Shown: positions 1 through 14,629, counted from the first letter of the stretch. The stretch is 64,000 bases of DNA from Steromphala cineraria (GCA_916613615.1 OU744726.1:22385515-22449514); one strand, 5' to 3'. The notes: generated by a model from the sequence alone, not told the origin. Made by a program: numbers and translations.

Positions 1-1090
1 ATATAGAACTCGTGGCTGTAACCATCAACACCTAGTGGCTACAGGACTTGCACTGATTACACAGTTCTGGCACAAATGGAGGATCAAATTGCCACTGCAG
101 TCATATGCAGGTCTTCATTCTCAAGAGAGTTGGATAAATATATAGAGATGTGATAATTGCTATATCGACCAGTGCTTCAGATCTAAGAAAGGGACTTGGC
201 AGTGGGAAGATCAGCAGTTGCTTATACAGGGGTGTTGAACAAAATCTACCAAAAAGTGCCCCCTCCTTTTCGATAGATGTATCCCCCAAATTTCTGGATC
301 TACCACTGATTAGAATTGAATTTGAAGCTGGTATGCCTGAAGATAATTTTTCTGTGGGTTCTGGATTATTCAAGAAAAGCTTGAGATCACAGAAGACATG
401 TCCTTTGATAAGTGTTATTACTGTAAATGCAAAACTTATTGACTGAATCAAGCATTATATGCGTTGAAAATGGTTGTTGATTGAGTATACTCAATGTTTT
501 AATCTTCTACTCCTATAGTAATTAATGTTAGACAATTCATGAAAAGCAGAATTACACTGACATAAATTGGAATATTGTGACACTGGTATTGAAAAAAGGA
601 ACCCAAGAGAAAGAGTTATGGACAAAAAGCAATCTGGTTCACAGTGACAGATGTATCTGTTCTAGAACCATAATTCCATTTGCACATTCACTTTTTTCAT
701 AAATTATCACCACAATGAGATATTTTCAATTCCAGAACTTTGCTGTCAACTAAAGGAACAATTCCTTTGACACAGAAGAATCTTGTTTATTGTGACACAA
801 AGAGCAAAATAATTGAGGTTTGAGTTTATTATGACAAGTCTGTGTAACAAGAGATTTGTCTTCAACCCACTAGTGTTACAATGTTAATCACATTACCAGA
901 CAAAAATGCAAGATTGATCATTTGTCACAAGTGCCAGAAGTTAAAATTTTGAGAAATTACATTTAACACCAAATGTCACTTTTCAACTCAGAACCATATT
1001 CACATCTCATTTTTCATTCTCACACCAGATAGTCTACAAATCATTCTTCAACAACACCTTTGTTTCAAGCCCCTGTCAAGATGAGGCCTA
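1..1090. other. AT-rich stretch, no gene seen
   Basis: Open frames of about 100 codons lie on both strands at 100-450, but they resemble no family I recognise and have no clear splice sites. I see nothing else that I can support. Confidence 0.4.
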
Positions 1091-1099
1091 TTTTTCCTC

Positions 1100-1975
1100 T
1101 ATATTATCCCAAAATATAATCCAAACCACATGTTTATTCTCCTAAAATGCCACGCCCCCTGATCAACCACTGACCATTAATTAACCATATGCATCGTTGT
1201 AGGAAATTTTGAATAATTCAGAGAAACAATTACATTATTTCAAAGATAAACCTCATAATTATACCAAAACCTTTTTTCATTTGTTGGCAAATAAATTGCG
1301 AGGCCCATTTTTTATCTTCCTTGTGAAAAAGTAATGATCAAAACCAAAAGTTGTTCTTCCAAAATGCAACTTATCAACCACTGAATACTTATTGACCATA
1401 AACATCAGCCCTTACATAAACTATCACTAGGAATGTGGTGAGATAATTTGAATGATTGTAAAACAATGTAATTTATTAAAAGATATACCTTGTTTGCAAG
1501 AGAACTGGTTTTTTTTTAATTTGTTAAGAAATACCAGATATTGTAAAGCCTTATTTTCCTCTTCTTTGTGAAAAAAATCTTTGGCCAAACAGCATATCCC
1601 CTCCAGCAATGCCCCTTCAAACCACTTACAACTATAATTTAGAATAAAACCCAGTCCTTTATATAACCGTCTAGTTAATGTTAGAAAACTTAAACAAATG
1701 TGAGAATATATGATATATATACCAAGAATCCATATACTAAAATACAAAGATTGTTTATTTAAAGAAACACTCATCAAAGAGGCAATATTGCTATCATGTT
1801 ACAAATTGATTTGAACATATGAGAGACAAAATAAATTTCCATAAAAGAAATTTAAACCACATGTTCTCCTTCCTACCTGCCACACCCCCTGACCAGGCAG
1901 TGACCACAAAGTGACCATAAATATCAGCTGTTCCATAAACTGTCAGTTGTAGCAGCAGTGTGAGAAAGTTAGGTT
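1100..1975. repeat. Degenerate tandem repeat, about four units of roughly 240 bp
   Basis: The block with atgccacgccccctga, then ccactgaccat, then cataaac(t)atca(c/g) recurs near 1145, 1360, 1600 and 1880, with decayed matches between the copies. The first and last copies are the most alike. Confidence 0.5.
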
Positions 1976-3785
1976 CTTCATATTTAAAGCATCAAATGCA
2001 AAGATTATATATATGAAGATTGACTTTTGAGGTAACAGAAATGTCATTTCATTGAAAACGACTCTTAATCTTTCAAAATTAAAAATTGTTATTGAGAATT
2101 CGTGATTTTGTTAGATTTATTTCAAAATGCCTATTAGAGTAGAAAATATATTTATTTACAATCTTTTGCTTATTACTATCTTTATCTTTATCTTATTTAT
2201 ATTTCTGTCAGATCAAGAAGCTGTTTGTCTTCTAATCTTGATTGATAATAATATCATATTTTTCAAATCAGATATTTGATAAATGACTTTTTTAAATCTT
2301 TGCAATTCGTGACATAATACCTTATACATAGTTTCTTTTTGTTTTTAATCTTCAATAAACTGTCTAACATAATAAACAAAAATCATTGGGAAAGTTTTAA
2401 TAATACCAAACTTTGGTTTATTATCAGTTATTTTAAGGATAAAGATGAACATATTTGCAAAATGGGTCAACAGTTCAACATTTTATAAGATAAATTGTCA
2501 AAAGAGACATTTGTGTATGTGTGACATGGAAGAAAAAACTGCATATGTCAAAAAGGAATCAATTCCAGAAAAGCAATCTACATCTATTTCTTTCTAAAAC
2601 AAAGACTTTACATTCTTAACTGTAAAGTTAACATTTACAAATACGCACTATTATATTATATTATTAAGATAAATCTATAGATGAAACTCACCTGAAGTCA
2701 CCATTACCTTTAAGACATTTCGATATTTTTGGTTAAAATTATATAGAACAAACTAAAAATTGCATATCCATGCTATGATTAAATTATAAAATCAGTGTGT
2801 ACAGAAGACTTTAAGAGCAAAAACTCTCAGACATGATTCACTCGCTTCATTCAAGGACCAACATGGCTAACCACTTCCATTTCATTCTCAACTCGATGTG
2901 ATTATGAAACAGAGCTGCCACTAAGGTGCTTTATTGATATCCTTCATTGTGTTTATTTCAAAATTAAGTACTAAGATGTACTAAAAGGTATAAAGAGTTG
3001 AATAAGGTTTCTTGTCATGGTTACAACACAAATGTCCAAACTTGTCATTGTTGTGCAGGGAAGCACCCTCTCAGTTTTTGCAGCAATGAAATGGGTCACC
3101 TATCCATCTGACAAGCCACACTGGATATTGCTGAACCTCACTGATAGCAGTCACCTGATCTATGAAAAGGACCTTGAGTATGACCTGAAGATGGCCCATT
3201 ATGAAATGTCAACCTGCCTTACATACTTTCCCAATATTCCTCTCAACAACAATATAGTAGGAATTGTAAATTGCATCAATTTACGCCTACATTGTCTGGA
3301 AAGTTTCAAATTGACAAGAGTATGTTTTTTCATGGTGATAACCTCATGTTTTTGTTTGCGAGGTGCTCTTACAGTACAATTTAATCCCTGACGTGTGACA
3401 ACAGAATAACAAAACAAGTTATTTCCACCAAAATAACACAAATTCTCCAAAAGAAATATATATACGACTTTTTGGTTTTCTCAATTTAAAAATTACACCA
3501 TATTGAAGACTTGAGTAACAATTCTATAAAACCAAATTCTTGCATTCTTGTCTGTATGTCAAGTCGCCTTACGATCCTACTGAAACATTTCAGAAAACCA
3601 GGAACAAACATGGACAAAATGTTGGCTATAGTTTCCTAGTACTTTGAAACTTTCTTAACTAATCTACTGTATTTGTTTTGGGACCACAATAACACATAGC
3701 TCACCAAAACAAACAAAAAGTGTTAAAATTATTGTTACTTCATATGATTATATTTCAACATTTTGAAAAAAAAGCCCCTACTACT
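1976..3785. other. AT-rich stretch, no supported feature
   Basis: Mostly simple AT-rich sequence. A plus-strand open frame of 124 codons starts at 3017, but it shows no recognisable domain and no flanking splice context. Confidence 0.4.
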
Positions 3786-3789
3786 TTTG

Positions 3790-4027
3790 CCAACAGGCCA
3801 ATAATAAAGAAAACAAAAAAGTTCCAACTGTATTTTCTGACAATCCTATAAAGAAAACAAAAAAGTTCCAACTGTATTCGTCAACAAGCCAATAAACAAA
3901 ACAAAAAAGGTTCCAACTGTATTTTCTAACAAGCCAATAAAGAAGAAAACCAAAAAAATGTCATACTGTATTTTCTAACATGCCAATAAAGAAGAAAAAA
4001 AAAAAATGTCCTACTGTATTTTCTCAC
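3790..4027. repeat. Tandem repeat, about four to five units of 45-65 bp
   Basis: The unit is roughly gccaataaagaa, aaacaaaaaagt, tccaactgtattttctaaca, with variable A-tract length. Later units read atgtc(a/c)tactg in place of ttccaactg. Confidence 0.75.
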
Positions 4028-4084
4028 GCCTCCACGGTGTGATCCTCATGGTGAATGTAGAGTGAGACGAGAGATGAGAGATGA

Positions 4085-4945
4085 GACTGGGTGCTGTGTG
4101 GGGAGCAGACCCACGTGCTACACTGTAAACATCTCAAGCATCACTGGAGGAACCCACTGGGGGCAGGATATACTCAAGGGCTAGAACTAGGCTATGATTT
4201 GTGGGGTTGGGTTCTGTTGATCAAGTCTCGGGTTTATCCATCAGGTAGTCACTGGGGATGGATGCACTCTAGGCTATGATTTGTGGGTGTTGGGTGCTGT
4301 TGATCAAGTTTAGGGTTTATCCATCAGAAAGTCACTGGGGATGGATGCACTCTAGGTTATCATTTGTGGAGTTTGGATGCTGTCCATCAGGTCTAGGGGT
4401 TATCCAGAAACTCACTGGGGATGGATGACCTTGAAGGTTAGAACTAGGCTATGATTTGTGGTTGGTAGGTTCTTCTTCTAAAGTCATCAGGAAATCACTA
4501 GGGGTAGGATAAACTCGAGGGTTAGAACTATAGGCTATGATTTGTGGGTGTTGGGTTTTGTTGATCAAATTTAGGGTTTATCCATCAGAAAGTCACTGAA
4601 GATGGATATATGCTGTAGCCAGAACTAGGCTATGATTTGTGGAGTTTGGATGCTGTCCATCAAGTCTAGGGTTTATCCATCAGGAAGTCACTTGGGATGA
4701 ATGTATGCTGTAGCTAGAACTAGGCTATGATTTGTGGGGTTGGATGTTACCGTTTAAAGTCTACGGTTTATCCATGAGGAAGTCACTGGAAGAATCAACT
4801 AACAAGGTTATGTTTTGTACTGGCCACCAAGTCTAGCCTTTGTCCACAGCAAGCAACTTGAATATACTCAAAGGCTAGAATTATCATATGATTTGTTGGT
4901 GTTGGGTGCTGTCCGTAAAGTCTAGGATTGGCTTCTTAAGGATAT
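4085..4945. repeat. Minisatellite, about ten units of 80-100 bp
   Basis: Units carry gtcactggggatggat, taggctatgatttgtgg, gttgatcaagt and tagggtttatccatcag. The spacing between successive gtcactggg blocks is about 80-83 bp in the cleanest part and is irregular elsewhere. Confidence 0.8.
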
Positions 4946-5434
4946 TCAACAGTTGTTAAAAGACATTTCTGTAAACTTTCACACTGGCATCAATGCATTG
5001 ATTATGAAAAAAACTTGAGATTTCCATATAATCCATCCAATGATCACATGCATAAGACAGTTCAAGAAACTTCAAGTTCAGGCTCCTGCCCACTGCCCAT
5101 TTGCCCATGTCCCAATGCTCCAATAACTATGCATGCAGTGGTGTGAAAGCCCAAACTGAGGAGACAGCTGATCTGCTAATACATAAGCTCCACTGGACAT
5201 GTGCACTGGTGTGAAATCTCTGGAAGCTATCAGTGGACTGCAGGTTTCCTCACTGGAGACAAACACTCTCAGGTCTCCTGTAGACAAACAGACTCATAGT
5301 ACCTCATAGCCCACTGAGGCTTGGTGCTTATGCTGTGAGGTCTGAGCCTGAACAGGACACAGATGTTAGCTTTGAAGATCCTCAAGGAACAAACGACAGT
5401 GACAAAAGTTACATTTACTTTTGCAGTTCAAAGA

Positions 5435-5630
5435 ACTGTCTTCTGACAATAAAATATATCCAGACACTGGGTGCTTGGTACTCTTCTGTTGAATTTAACA
5501 ATCTCCAATGAATAAAATTTGATGACTGGACAGTGACACAAACTTAAATTCATTTCTTGCGTTTGCTTATGTCTTCTGACAAACAAATAAATCCAAAACA
5601 CTGGGTGCTTGGTACTCTTCTGTTCTAAGA
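5435..5630. repeat. Direct duplication, about 128 bp apart
   Basis: cttctgaca followed by cactgggtgcttggtactct and tctgtt occurs at about 5440-5490 and again at about 5570-5625. Confidence 0.6.
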
Positions 5631-6239
5631 TCTATTAAAAGGTTGATATTCCTTTGTTATCTTAGAAGACAAATGCCTACTCTCTATGAACACACATGCC
5701 ACTGAACAAATTCATAGTCATAACCTTAGAGTGTTTTTGTCTTCGATAGTTGATTAATGTGAGATGCTCTCCTGAGTGAGTTTTACTTATTTTTTTTTTT
5801 ATTATTTACTTGTTATTCTAACAGATTGGTAATGGAACTTGTGATGGTCATTGATCAAATCTTCCGAGAGTTCCTTGAGATTTAAGATTTTTTTTATCAA
5901 ATTTTTCTGCAGCAACATTTTCCAAGAATTCACATTTCTGACCAGTTATGTCCCTTTTTTGTATTAAAAATACATTTCCCATCACAGCCCTTATTGGTTT
6001 CTCAATACAGTTGTGAACATTTGCTCATCACATATAAGAAATCCATAAACCCATCATTCATTATTTCCTGGATTAATGGTAACTGCATGGTTCCTTTTCA
6101 AAGTTAATTGCATCATAAGCACATTTATATCATGACTCGTATTTGATCATCAAAATCAATAGTCTTAAATGGTCAGTAAAGCACATGGTTTGTTAATGAA
6201 GCAATGAAGTCGTCATTCCATAAGCACAATTCACATAAC

Positions 6240-6600
6240 AATCCACAATTCATTTCCTCAGTTAGTTCATCACAACATAAGCCACATTTCATCAAATCAT
6301 AGAGTCATATCTTTTACCAATATCAATTAATCTCATTGATTTTTCATGAAGATTATGACATTTCATGTTGTGATCAAGAGTTCAAATCTCTCATTTAATT
6401 TAAGCACATTTCACATCACACCCACAAATCAAACCTCATCAAGTTCATCACATCATAAGGCACATTTCATGAAATCATAGAGCCATATCATTTTTACCAA
6501 TATCGATCATATGGATTTTTGATGAAATCTCTCATTTAGTTTAAGCACATTTCACATCACACCCACAAATCAAACCTCATCAAGTTCATCACATCCTACA
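6240..6600. repeat. Diverged tandem duplication of about 180 bp
   Basis: The blocks catttcacatcacacccaca then aatcaaacctcatcaagttc, and ttcatcacatcataaggcac then catagag(t/c)catatc, occur twice, with a third weaker start near 6180. Confidence 0.7.
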
Positions 6601-6639
6601 GCACATCAAGTTGATCACTCGACTAGGTAGACAACCTTT

Positions 6640-8930
6640 CCACAAGATCCACACAAGCTTCTCCGAATCATAGGCTTATCAGGTACTTCACTGGATTACC
6701 TGTTTCTGAGTAGATGTCAAATTGAACATTGAAAAGTGTTATCAGTCTGGCCGGGACTATTACAGATCAGACTCTCTTCTATCAAACCAGCCAGACAGAG
6801 GCCAGCCAACTGCTTTTTAAATGGACAATTTTCCATAGGTCGACTATGATCTAAGAGCGCAAATTGGGCGAGGGGTTCAAATGAGCTATGTGCTGTGTCC
6901 CACACTCAATACATGCTAGATTCGAGATCAGGGGTTTGAGAGAGTGACTCTAAACGGTAGTCTGTCATCCAGACTCTGAAGCAAAAATATTCAATTGACA
7001 ATATGTCTACTGCAAGTCTAGATCATTCAGCTTCTGAAGTTAAAGCATCTTCTGGGCTCCATTTTGTTATATTACATGAATCGTTTAAAATATTGTCAAT
7101 ATTGAAAATAAATATTTCTGAGATTAAATGTTAGTTTATCTAAAGGGTTGTAGTCCTACTTCATGACTCTATCAAATAGGAGACTTTTATACAGTCTAGT
7201 TCCTAATTATGCAAGTTTAAATTGACTGATTACACATGAAGAAATACAATAATAGAAATGAAGATAGTTATTATTTTATATTTCAGAGACTTAATTTAAG
7301 TATAGTAGTCCTACTATATGACTGTGATATAGAATTGGAAACTTAATACAGTCTTGGTCCTCATTCAGTCCAAACTTTTGCAATACATTTAAAACTTCAA
7401 GACCAAGAAATTGATCTTCAAAAAAAAAACTGTTGTATCAAAATATATTTCATAAACTTCATTCTAGCCTTACAGGGCTGTAGATAAATTGCTTGCTAAT
7501 TTAAGTACTGGTCTAAGCCACAGACTGTAGTTCATAACATTTATACCTCTCATTTATCTTTGCCAAAAACAAATCTCTTCAAATGAATGTTTATAAATCA
7601 GCTCAAAGTTTAATATTTTTAGGACTCCTTTTCTTTCATTAATAAAAAACTTATTTTTTAAGAACATATGTATTTTTTAGAGACAATTGTCAGTTGTCAG
7701 TGTTTTATGAAGGATGATTGACAGTGGAGTTTTTTACGACTTAACTCGTAATAATATATATTGAAAAAAAGGCTAATTAGTAAGTTAACTTATTCAAAAT
7801 AATGTACATATCAATTATCATAAACTGACTGACATTTAAAAAAATAATGAAAAATGATAAACTAATTAATTCTTATATTATCATAATGCTGAAGAAGTTA
7901 CTACTTTCCACCTTCAAAATATTAATGACACATCTTAATTGCAAACTTTTCAGAACTATATCCTTTGTATAAGGTATTTTCACATTCTTTCAAACATTTA
8001 ATTAATTTGAACTTTATCCAGATCAATTGCGTTCAAAGAAAACTTTTTCTGAAGACTCATTCCGTGACATGAAAGTCCCTTTAACATATCTTGTACACTC
8101 TATTTGTGACCAATGTGGCAACATTTCCAATTCTAAGTAGCTCTTATCGACGACTTTGATGTTCCTAGATTTCACAACCGACTGCCCAATATCTTTATGC
8201 TGATTATTCACGACAGTCGTGTCAGTTCGTATTTTTTAAAGTCCTTGATTTGAGATTATCTTGAAATATGACACATTGGCCTACTGGCACATTTTCCACC
8301 ATGGTTTATTTCCTTGTTATTGAAGACTTCTTTTGGCAGATTGAGCTTTATACAGTATTTTTCACTTTTCCTTGATGGTTTTAACGTAACTGTAGATAGT
8401 CTACACATTTTCCATTTTCCATAATTCTTTTTTATTACCAGTAAGTTAATAATAATGGATATGGACATCACCTTGAACAGGATATCTCACTAACCTCTCT
8501 TTTATTGATATTTGCAAAAGGTAATTATAGAACTAAAACAAGAGAGTGTTTTATAACACTATCATAAGATTACATTCATCTTTTATCATAATATAAAATA
8601 TATTATGTTTAGGAATTTATTTATAAACATCCATGCGCCAAAAACAAACAAAAGCTCATATCAATGGTATTAAGTAAGGAAATGGTAAAGCAAACTATCA
8701 AAACAACTTGAGTATTTCAGCTCTCTAAAACATTTTTCAATGAAAACAGAATTTATCATCTAAAACATATCCACAAACACAAACTTCATCAAAGATAACA
8801 AAGATAAAACTTGTCAACACACATGCTTATCAGTTCAATGATAATAGAAATGTTTCGAAACTGCCATTGAACAAACTGTACCTAAGTATACACAAACAAA
8901 ATTACAAGTTAATTAAGGAAATCCAAACAC
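6640..8930. other. AT-rich stretch, no supported feature
   Basis: Six-frame reading shows only short open frames with no recognisable family. I see no repeats of clear structure here. Confidence 0.4.
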
Positions 8931-9124
8931 AGTAATGGGACATCAGAGAGCATGTAAACATGCAGCTAATGAAGCAAACAGCCATTTCCTCCCATCATGC
9001 ACATGTGTTATCTACAACAGGAAGTGGGATGCTGGGATCATCACCATCTTGACACCCCACTTGACAACAGCTGGGACGGGACAAGTGTTGTCTTTTAGTG
9101 TCCCTGTCTTCTCATAGACTCCCT

Positions 9125-9500
9125 TTAGCCCCGCCCCCTAAACCCCATGCATCTTCCTTACCATCACTCTGACCCTCGAGCTCCAAACTCAACCTAACCA
9201 CTCCCCTATCTTCCAGTGATTCCTGTGTCACTGTTTCCCTGTTTTCAATAAAACTAAAATTTGAAAAAAACATGAATAAATATAATGAAAAGGGGACTGA
9301 GATTTCTTCATTTTCAGAAGTTGAGCTTTCAAGTCTTATTATACACTTGCTTAGGCTTTTATTTTATTTTAGGGTCTTGCTGAGAGACTACCAAAACCCC
9401 CTGCATCCTCCTTGCAATACTCTGACCCCACCAAACTCAACCCAACCACTCCCCTATCTTCCAGTGATTCCTGTGTCACTGTTTTCTTGGCAGAGTTTCA
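9125..9500. repeat. C-rich direct repeat (two copies)
   Basis: The block ccactcccctatcttccagt followed by gattcctgtgtcactgttt occurs at about 9198-9237 and 9438-9485, preceded in both by a related C-rich stretch with gcatc(t/c)tcctt and ctctgacc. A C homopolymer follows at about 9543. Confidence 0.75.
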
Positions 9501-10504
9501 ATGAGCTCCATCCAGCTAGCTGATCCCCTTCCTGGCACATATCCCCCCCCCCCCCCATCCCACCATCTCCAAACTCCTAGAGGGTTGTGCAGTCTTTCAG
9601 TGTCACTGTCCTATGGACGCAGACTCTAGTTCAGGGACAGCCTTCAAAGAGCAGATGTTCCCTACTCCTCCATTCTGACCCTCAATCTCCAAACCCAATC
9701 TCCAAACCCCTCCTAGCCTCTCCCTACTCAACAATACCCCTTGAGAAATCTATAAACATTCACCTTGTAAAGGCAATTCCATGTCCTAACTCATTGCTAA
9801 AACCTGTGAAAATTCTTTGATCCACCTATGCCGTACTGCTAAGGTTTTATAAAACCATTGTTATAACATCGAACATTATTCAATTCAGTCTCCAAAACCT
9901 TCAGAAAAATGATATGAAAAATAGCCATTGAATACTCATATCTTCATAAAATAAAATTCCCAAGGGATTCACAAATAAATGTAACGTCCTTAGCAAGACT
10001 CGTATTCAGTCTGTGAAATAATAATTATTTAAATTGTTTAATATAATTAAAATAGAGAAGGAGTCTCTGGCTATTTCCGAGTTCATTGTTGATCTAGACT
10101 TGCTCTAAGGGATTATGTTCTGGACAAAAAATATCATAAACTAGTCTTGGTGCTAGCCTACATCCATAGCTAGCAAACAACCCTACAGAAAATAGAAAAC
10201 TATATACCCTCATTTTATTCAAAATATGATCATAACTCAAGGGTAACAATGTTTAGGAGATGTTATAATGAAGCCGTTTATGAAAATTTGGAAAGAATTC
10301 AAAACAATACTGATACATCTATTTACTCAGAGATTTCAATTATAGATAATTATTCTCTAAATGTCACAGCTTATATAAATGCGCTCTAATTTCATTCGTA
10401 TCCTCATTTATAGACAAACAGAGAGTACATTGTCAGTGCAGAGAGGTTTTTACAGGAGTGATACAAATGAGGATCTGCTCAGGAAAAATTACTTAGAAGA
10501 TAAA

Positions 10505-10790
10505 TACCGCATTTCCTCGAATAGATGCCGCCGGCGTCTATTTTTCAGACCCCTTTCACCCCTGGCGTGTATTTGAGACCCGGCGTTTTAGTGGGAAATT
10601 TCGTCCAGGTCAAAATCTCAAAAAAGGAGTCATCATGGCAAATTCCCTACGGGAGCATTTATTTATCAACTTATCACCAGGCGTCTATTCGAGACCCGAC
10701 ATGTATTTACTTAAAACAGCCATACCCCCGACCTCTATTCGAGACCCAGCGTCTATTCGAGGCCCAGCGTTTAATCAAGAAAATACGGTA
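10505..10790. mobile_element. MITE with TACCG(C/T)ATTT ends and internal GTCTATTCGAG repeats
   Basis: The left end taccgcatttcctcgaatag and the right end ctattcgag...aaaatacggta form terminal inverted repeats. Short direct repeats of gacc(c)(a/g)(g/a)cgtctattcgag fill the right half. It is non-coding; open frames across it are chance readings of the repeats. Confidence 0.75.
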
Positions 10791-10859
10791 GTTGCATTTG
10801 TAAAATATTCGGGAACCATTGTTATTCAACACTCGCAAATTGAGTTTAAAACCGACGGC

Positions 10860-13200
10860 TCCTTATTCATCATGATTAATTAATTAATTATGATCAATGG
10901 TCAGGCCTTTTTTTACAGTCACTCAAAGTGATAAAAATTATCTTTGCAAGTACAAATCCTTATGACAAGATTCACACGCAACCTGTTACAAAAGATAGCT
11001 GCATGATCATACCACCTACCAACTAATTAGTGCAGGCAATTAGTGCAAGTAATTAGCTTATTAACTATACATTCCCTGCCAATTAGCATAACTGTGGAAG
11101 CAATCAACCATAATAAACAAAGATAACTCTTTATCATCAGCAGATAGGGAGTTTGATGATATCCACATGGACAGATTAGATAATCAAAATTTCTTTAATC
11201 AGTCTTGATTTATTGATTATCACAAAGAATTATTAAAGGCTATAAAGTAATAAGAGAGAACAAAAACAAAAATATGGTTTTGAAACCCACCTGTTGTTCT
11301 AAAAGATCTTTATTCAAATACACTTTACTTATATTATGTAGGTGTTTAGGATTGTATCCAGATGAAGTTTGAAAGAATTATTTAAAAATCAAGTAAAAAA
11401 AATATATTGTTTAAGTTAGCATATATCAGGTCTTAGATTTTTGTTTTTCTGATATCATTTCCTTTCTTAAAAATTAGAAATATATTTTCTATGTTTATCT
11501 GTTATCATGTAAATTTATAAAATGCAAAAATATCTAAGGATATAAGCTTATCAATTCCATTCTCAATTTTTTTCAGTGTAACATAATAATTACTGTAACA
11601 ATTTAAGAAAAGGGTTTTATTATTTCATAACTTTTCTTACATTATGTTTTATCAAATCACTGAATTTTCATCCATTATAAGAAAAATCAATATCTGAAGT
11701 GATCGAATGTACATTTTTGTTTCCACATTGTTATCATTAATTCACTTACTATAACTTATCATTAAACATAAATTAGCATATTAATTTTATGCTCAATATT
11801 TTCAGTGTTACATAACAAAGCATCATTGTTATAAGAAAGATTGTGATATATAATTTTTATCATTACCCAAGCAGTGTTTTACACAAACTCACTCACCTAT
11901 CTTCAACCTTATGAGAAAACTGAAAGTCCTGAGTGATCAAAGGTACATGAAATACTTTTTATTACTTTTGCAAGGCCAATAACCATTTGTACCATTTCTC
12001 TCAAAGACTTTCAGCGCCAAAGTTCTTCCATACTTCCTGTGCCCCTGACTTCGGTGGTTATAGCTCCGTTTCACATACAAGCCGGCTTCCCCAAGGGAAT
12101 AACTGATTATCATGGGTCAGGGGAGACTGCTATTTCTGCCACACTCTTGTTCATTTGGTGTCCCCTTGAATTAGTTTCTACATGTCGGTTTCATGCAAAT
12201 AATTGATGTGGAAAGTTTTCACATAATCCCTTACTTCTTTATACTGTAAATGTCACTAGGTGATCAATGAACCAGAAACATGATAGTTATCTGTACTGAC
12301 TCAAACTGATTTCTTGAGATAGACATTCTCAAATTTTGTCAGTTTTGGAAAGCTTGAAAAGGATCTGATATTCAAAATGGCATATGCTTACAGAAAATAC
12401 TGAAATATATATATGTTCTTGAAATATACAATGACAGGTCTTTGAAGTGCATCTTACTGTTTCTACGATAACACGATAAAATCAATAAAACTTTGCCAAG
12501 TAAAAATGGCACCATAACTTAGAGCTTTGGATGTTATAGATCTATAATGAAACACATCTCAATCAAGATTTCCTAGTTTAATTTTTGCAATATAGAAGTT
12601 GCTATAAAAACCCTTTATTGCTGGTCCTATTTATGCTACTTCTTGAAGCTCAATAAATACATCATTTTTCATAATAATCATCCTAGGTCAACAAGAATAA
12701 GAAACATCTCTGCTATTTCATCTGAATAAAGTTCAAATGGCCTCCATCTTACTCCCTGCCATTAACTAAAAGTAAAGCCAGCAGTCTGTCCACAAGTCCA
12801 GACAAAATCAAATTAGTTCCCCCTCAACCTTCCACCTGCACTAATTACTTGACATACAGTTTGTTATGTACAAGATGAAACCAATTAGAGCACCTGTTGA
12901 TTTCCTTGGTGCTCTTTCCTTCTGATCTGGCAACACTACATCCCTGCCAGGAGCTGTCTTTCTCCACTAGTTAGCATGATCAACACTTGAACTCCTAACA
13001 TCGCCTTTCATTTTCGTCTAATTACACTGCCACCACTGAAGTATGGGCAAAATGGATGACTTATGGCCGAAAGGGTCACCTTTTTAACCATCTTCTATCT
13101 ACTTCAGAAATTAATCATCTTCGTGATAAAATGCTAATGCATTTACTTCCATCTAATGAGTTAATTAAGAAATTAATTCCATACAGCATTTGGTCCCTTA
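10860..13200. promoter_or_regulatory. Non-repetitive stretch rich in TAAT/ATTA core motifs (candidate regulatory DNA)
   Basis: aattaattaattaatt occurs at 10876. aattag(t/c) motifs recur near 11024-11095, and ctaattac, caattag, gttaattaagaaatt near 12810-13170. Stretches near 12030-12200 and 12780-13110 are less AT-rich than their surroundings and not repeated in the window. Homeodomain proteins bind such cores, but AT-rich DNA produces them by chance, so this is only a suggestion. Confidence 0.2.
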
Positions 13201-14629
13201 ATTGTTATAAACTGTTTTAAATGTAACATATTGTATACAAGATTTCTAGTATCAACTATACATGAGAAGAATGTAGGCAAGAGATTATCAATATTAACCA
13301 TAATCATTCAACATATTTCTGCATTAAAATTAGCCTTTGAATGAAAAACTGCCATTATGTATCCTGAAATTTGAGGTCACCTTATGAGCAGAATGAGATT
13401 AAAGCACTTTAATGTCATCAACATAGTGATGTCATTGCATTGTTATCATTGTGCTCAGTGATGCAAAAAATAAAAAATCATCATGACGCTTTGATTGTTG
13501 GGACTAAGAATGTAGTTATCCACAAGTGATATCTATACTGTGAAAGCCAAATATAATAGCTGAAGCGTCAAAATTAGACAGATCCTCTAACAAATCTAAA
13601 GAAGCTTTTTTTTAAATAATTCCTTGAAAACTAAATCAGAAATTTATTTTGCCTTGAGTCAATTTGACACAAATAATTTATATCTTATACAAAAATGTGT
13701 TCTACAATGTTGCACTTTTTCGCATATTTTTAGAAGTGACTATCAATATAACGTGTTCACATTCATCACATAAGTTTCTGAAATGACTTTCATACAAGTT
13801 GACTAGTTTTATTCATTCAAATAATACAATGATGAACTCTTAGTAAAAATCATATTTTACATCAACCAACATTGAGCAATAACAAGACTTGAACATTTCT
13901 ACAACATATTCCCCTGAAACTTCTACAATTTAGCATTGTACTTGTATTTTGCAAAAGTGGCACCTAAAACGACAAAAGGTTACAAGAAATTAGCAAACTT
14001 TACCTTTTCCTATGAACTGTTGTTGGTTTCTTTGCCATGCTAACTCTGCATTTTCTGTATCCAAATAAAGCTCTGTTCAGTTCTTTCCCATTTTTAGAGA
14101 TTCCATATTCCCTGATTTATGAGACACCGGCAAGCAAGGAGACATTACAAGTGTTTTGGTGTTGCCTTTCTCTCCTTTGCAATCATATCTGGGATTTTTC
14201 AGCTTGCAAAAATATTCTATTTCTGAAAGCTTGTGACAACATATTTCAGGTAATTGGCTTGGGTCGTCATTAACGCACTTATTAACGGTTACAAGAGACT
14301 GTAATTATGTAAATATGGCCAATGATGATCTAAGCCTGCTTGATGCTGAATGACAAATTATGATAATGGCCAAATTGTATCAACATCTTTATCATATCTC
14401 TCTCTCTGTTAGCTGTGGTCGTGATAACCCTCGTTTTCCTCAAATAGAAAACATGTTTTTCTCTAACGGTGATATCAAGCAAATGGATTTTGTGATAAAC
14501 AAAGAGCTGTTTGATGTTCATAAAGTTCCTGTTTTGGTTTGCAATTTGAGTGCAATAATGTGTCATCTTTATCTTGCTTCTTTTGAAAACAATTATCATT
14601 CAGCTGTGATAATTAATCCTGGATCAATT

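Noticed and set aside
101..451. Overlapping open frames of 98 and 116 codons on both strands
   Set aside because: Neither resembles a known family; both strands being open suggests base composition rather than coding.
3017..3391. 124-codon plus-strand open frame
   Set aside because: No recognisable domain, no splice context, and an overlapping open frame on the other strand; best read as chance.
5078..5287. 69-codon minus-strand frame in a less AT-rich patch
   Set aside because: Checked as a possible DOCK exon; it matches no DOCK segment and has no phase-compatible splice sites.
10525..10883. Overlapping frames of 82-88 codons with repeated RDP/SIRDPA
   Set aside because: Produced by the short direct repeats inside the MITE at 10505-10790.
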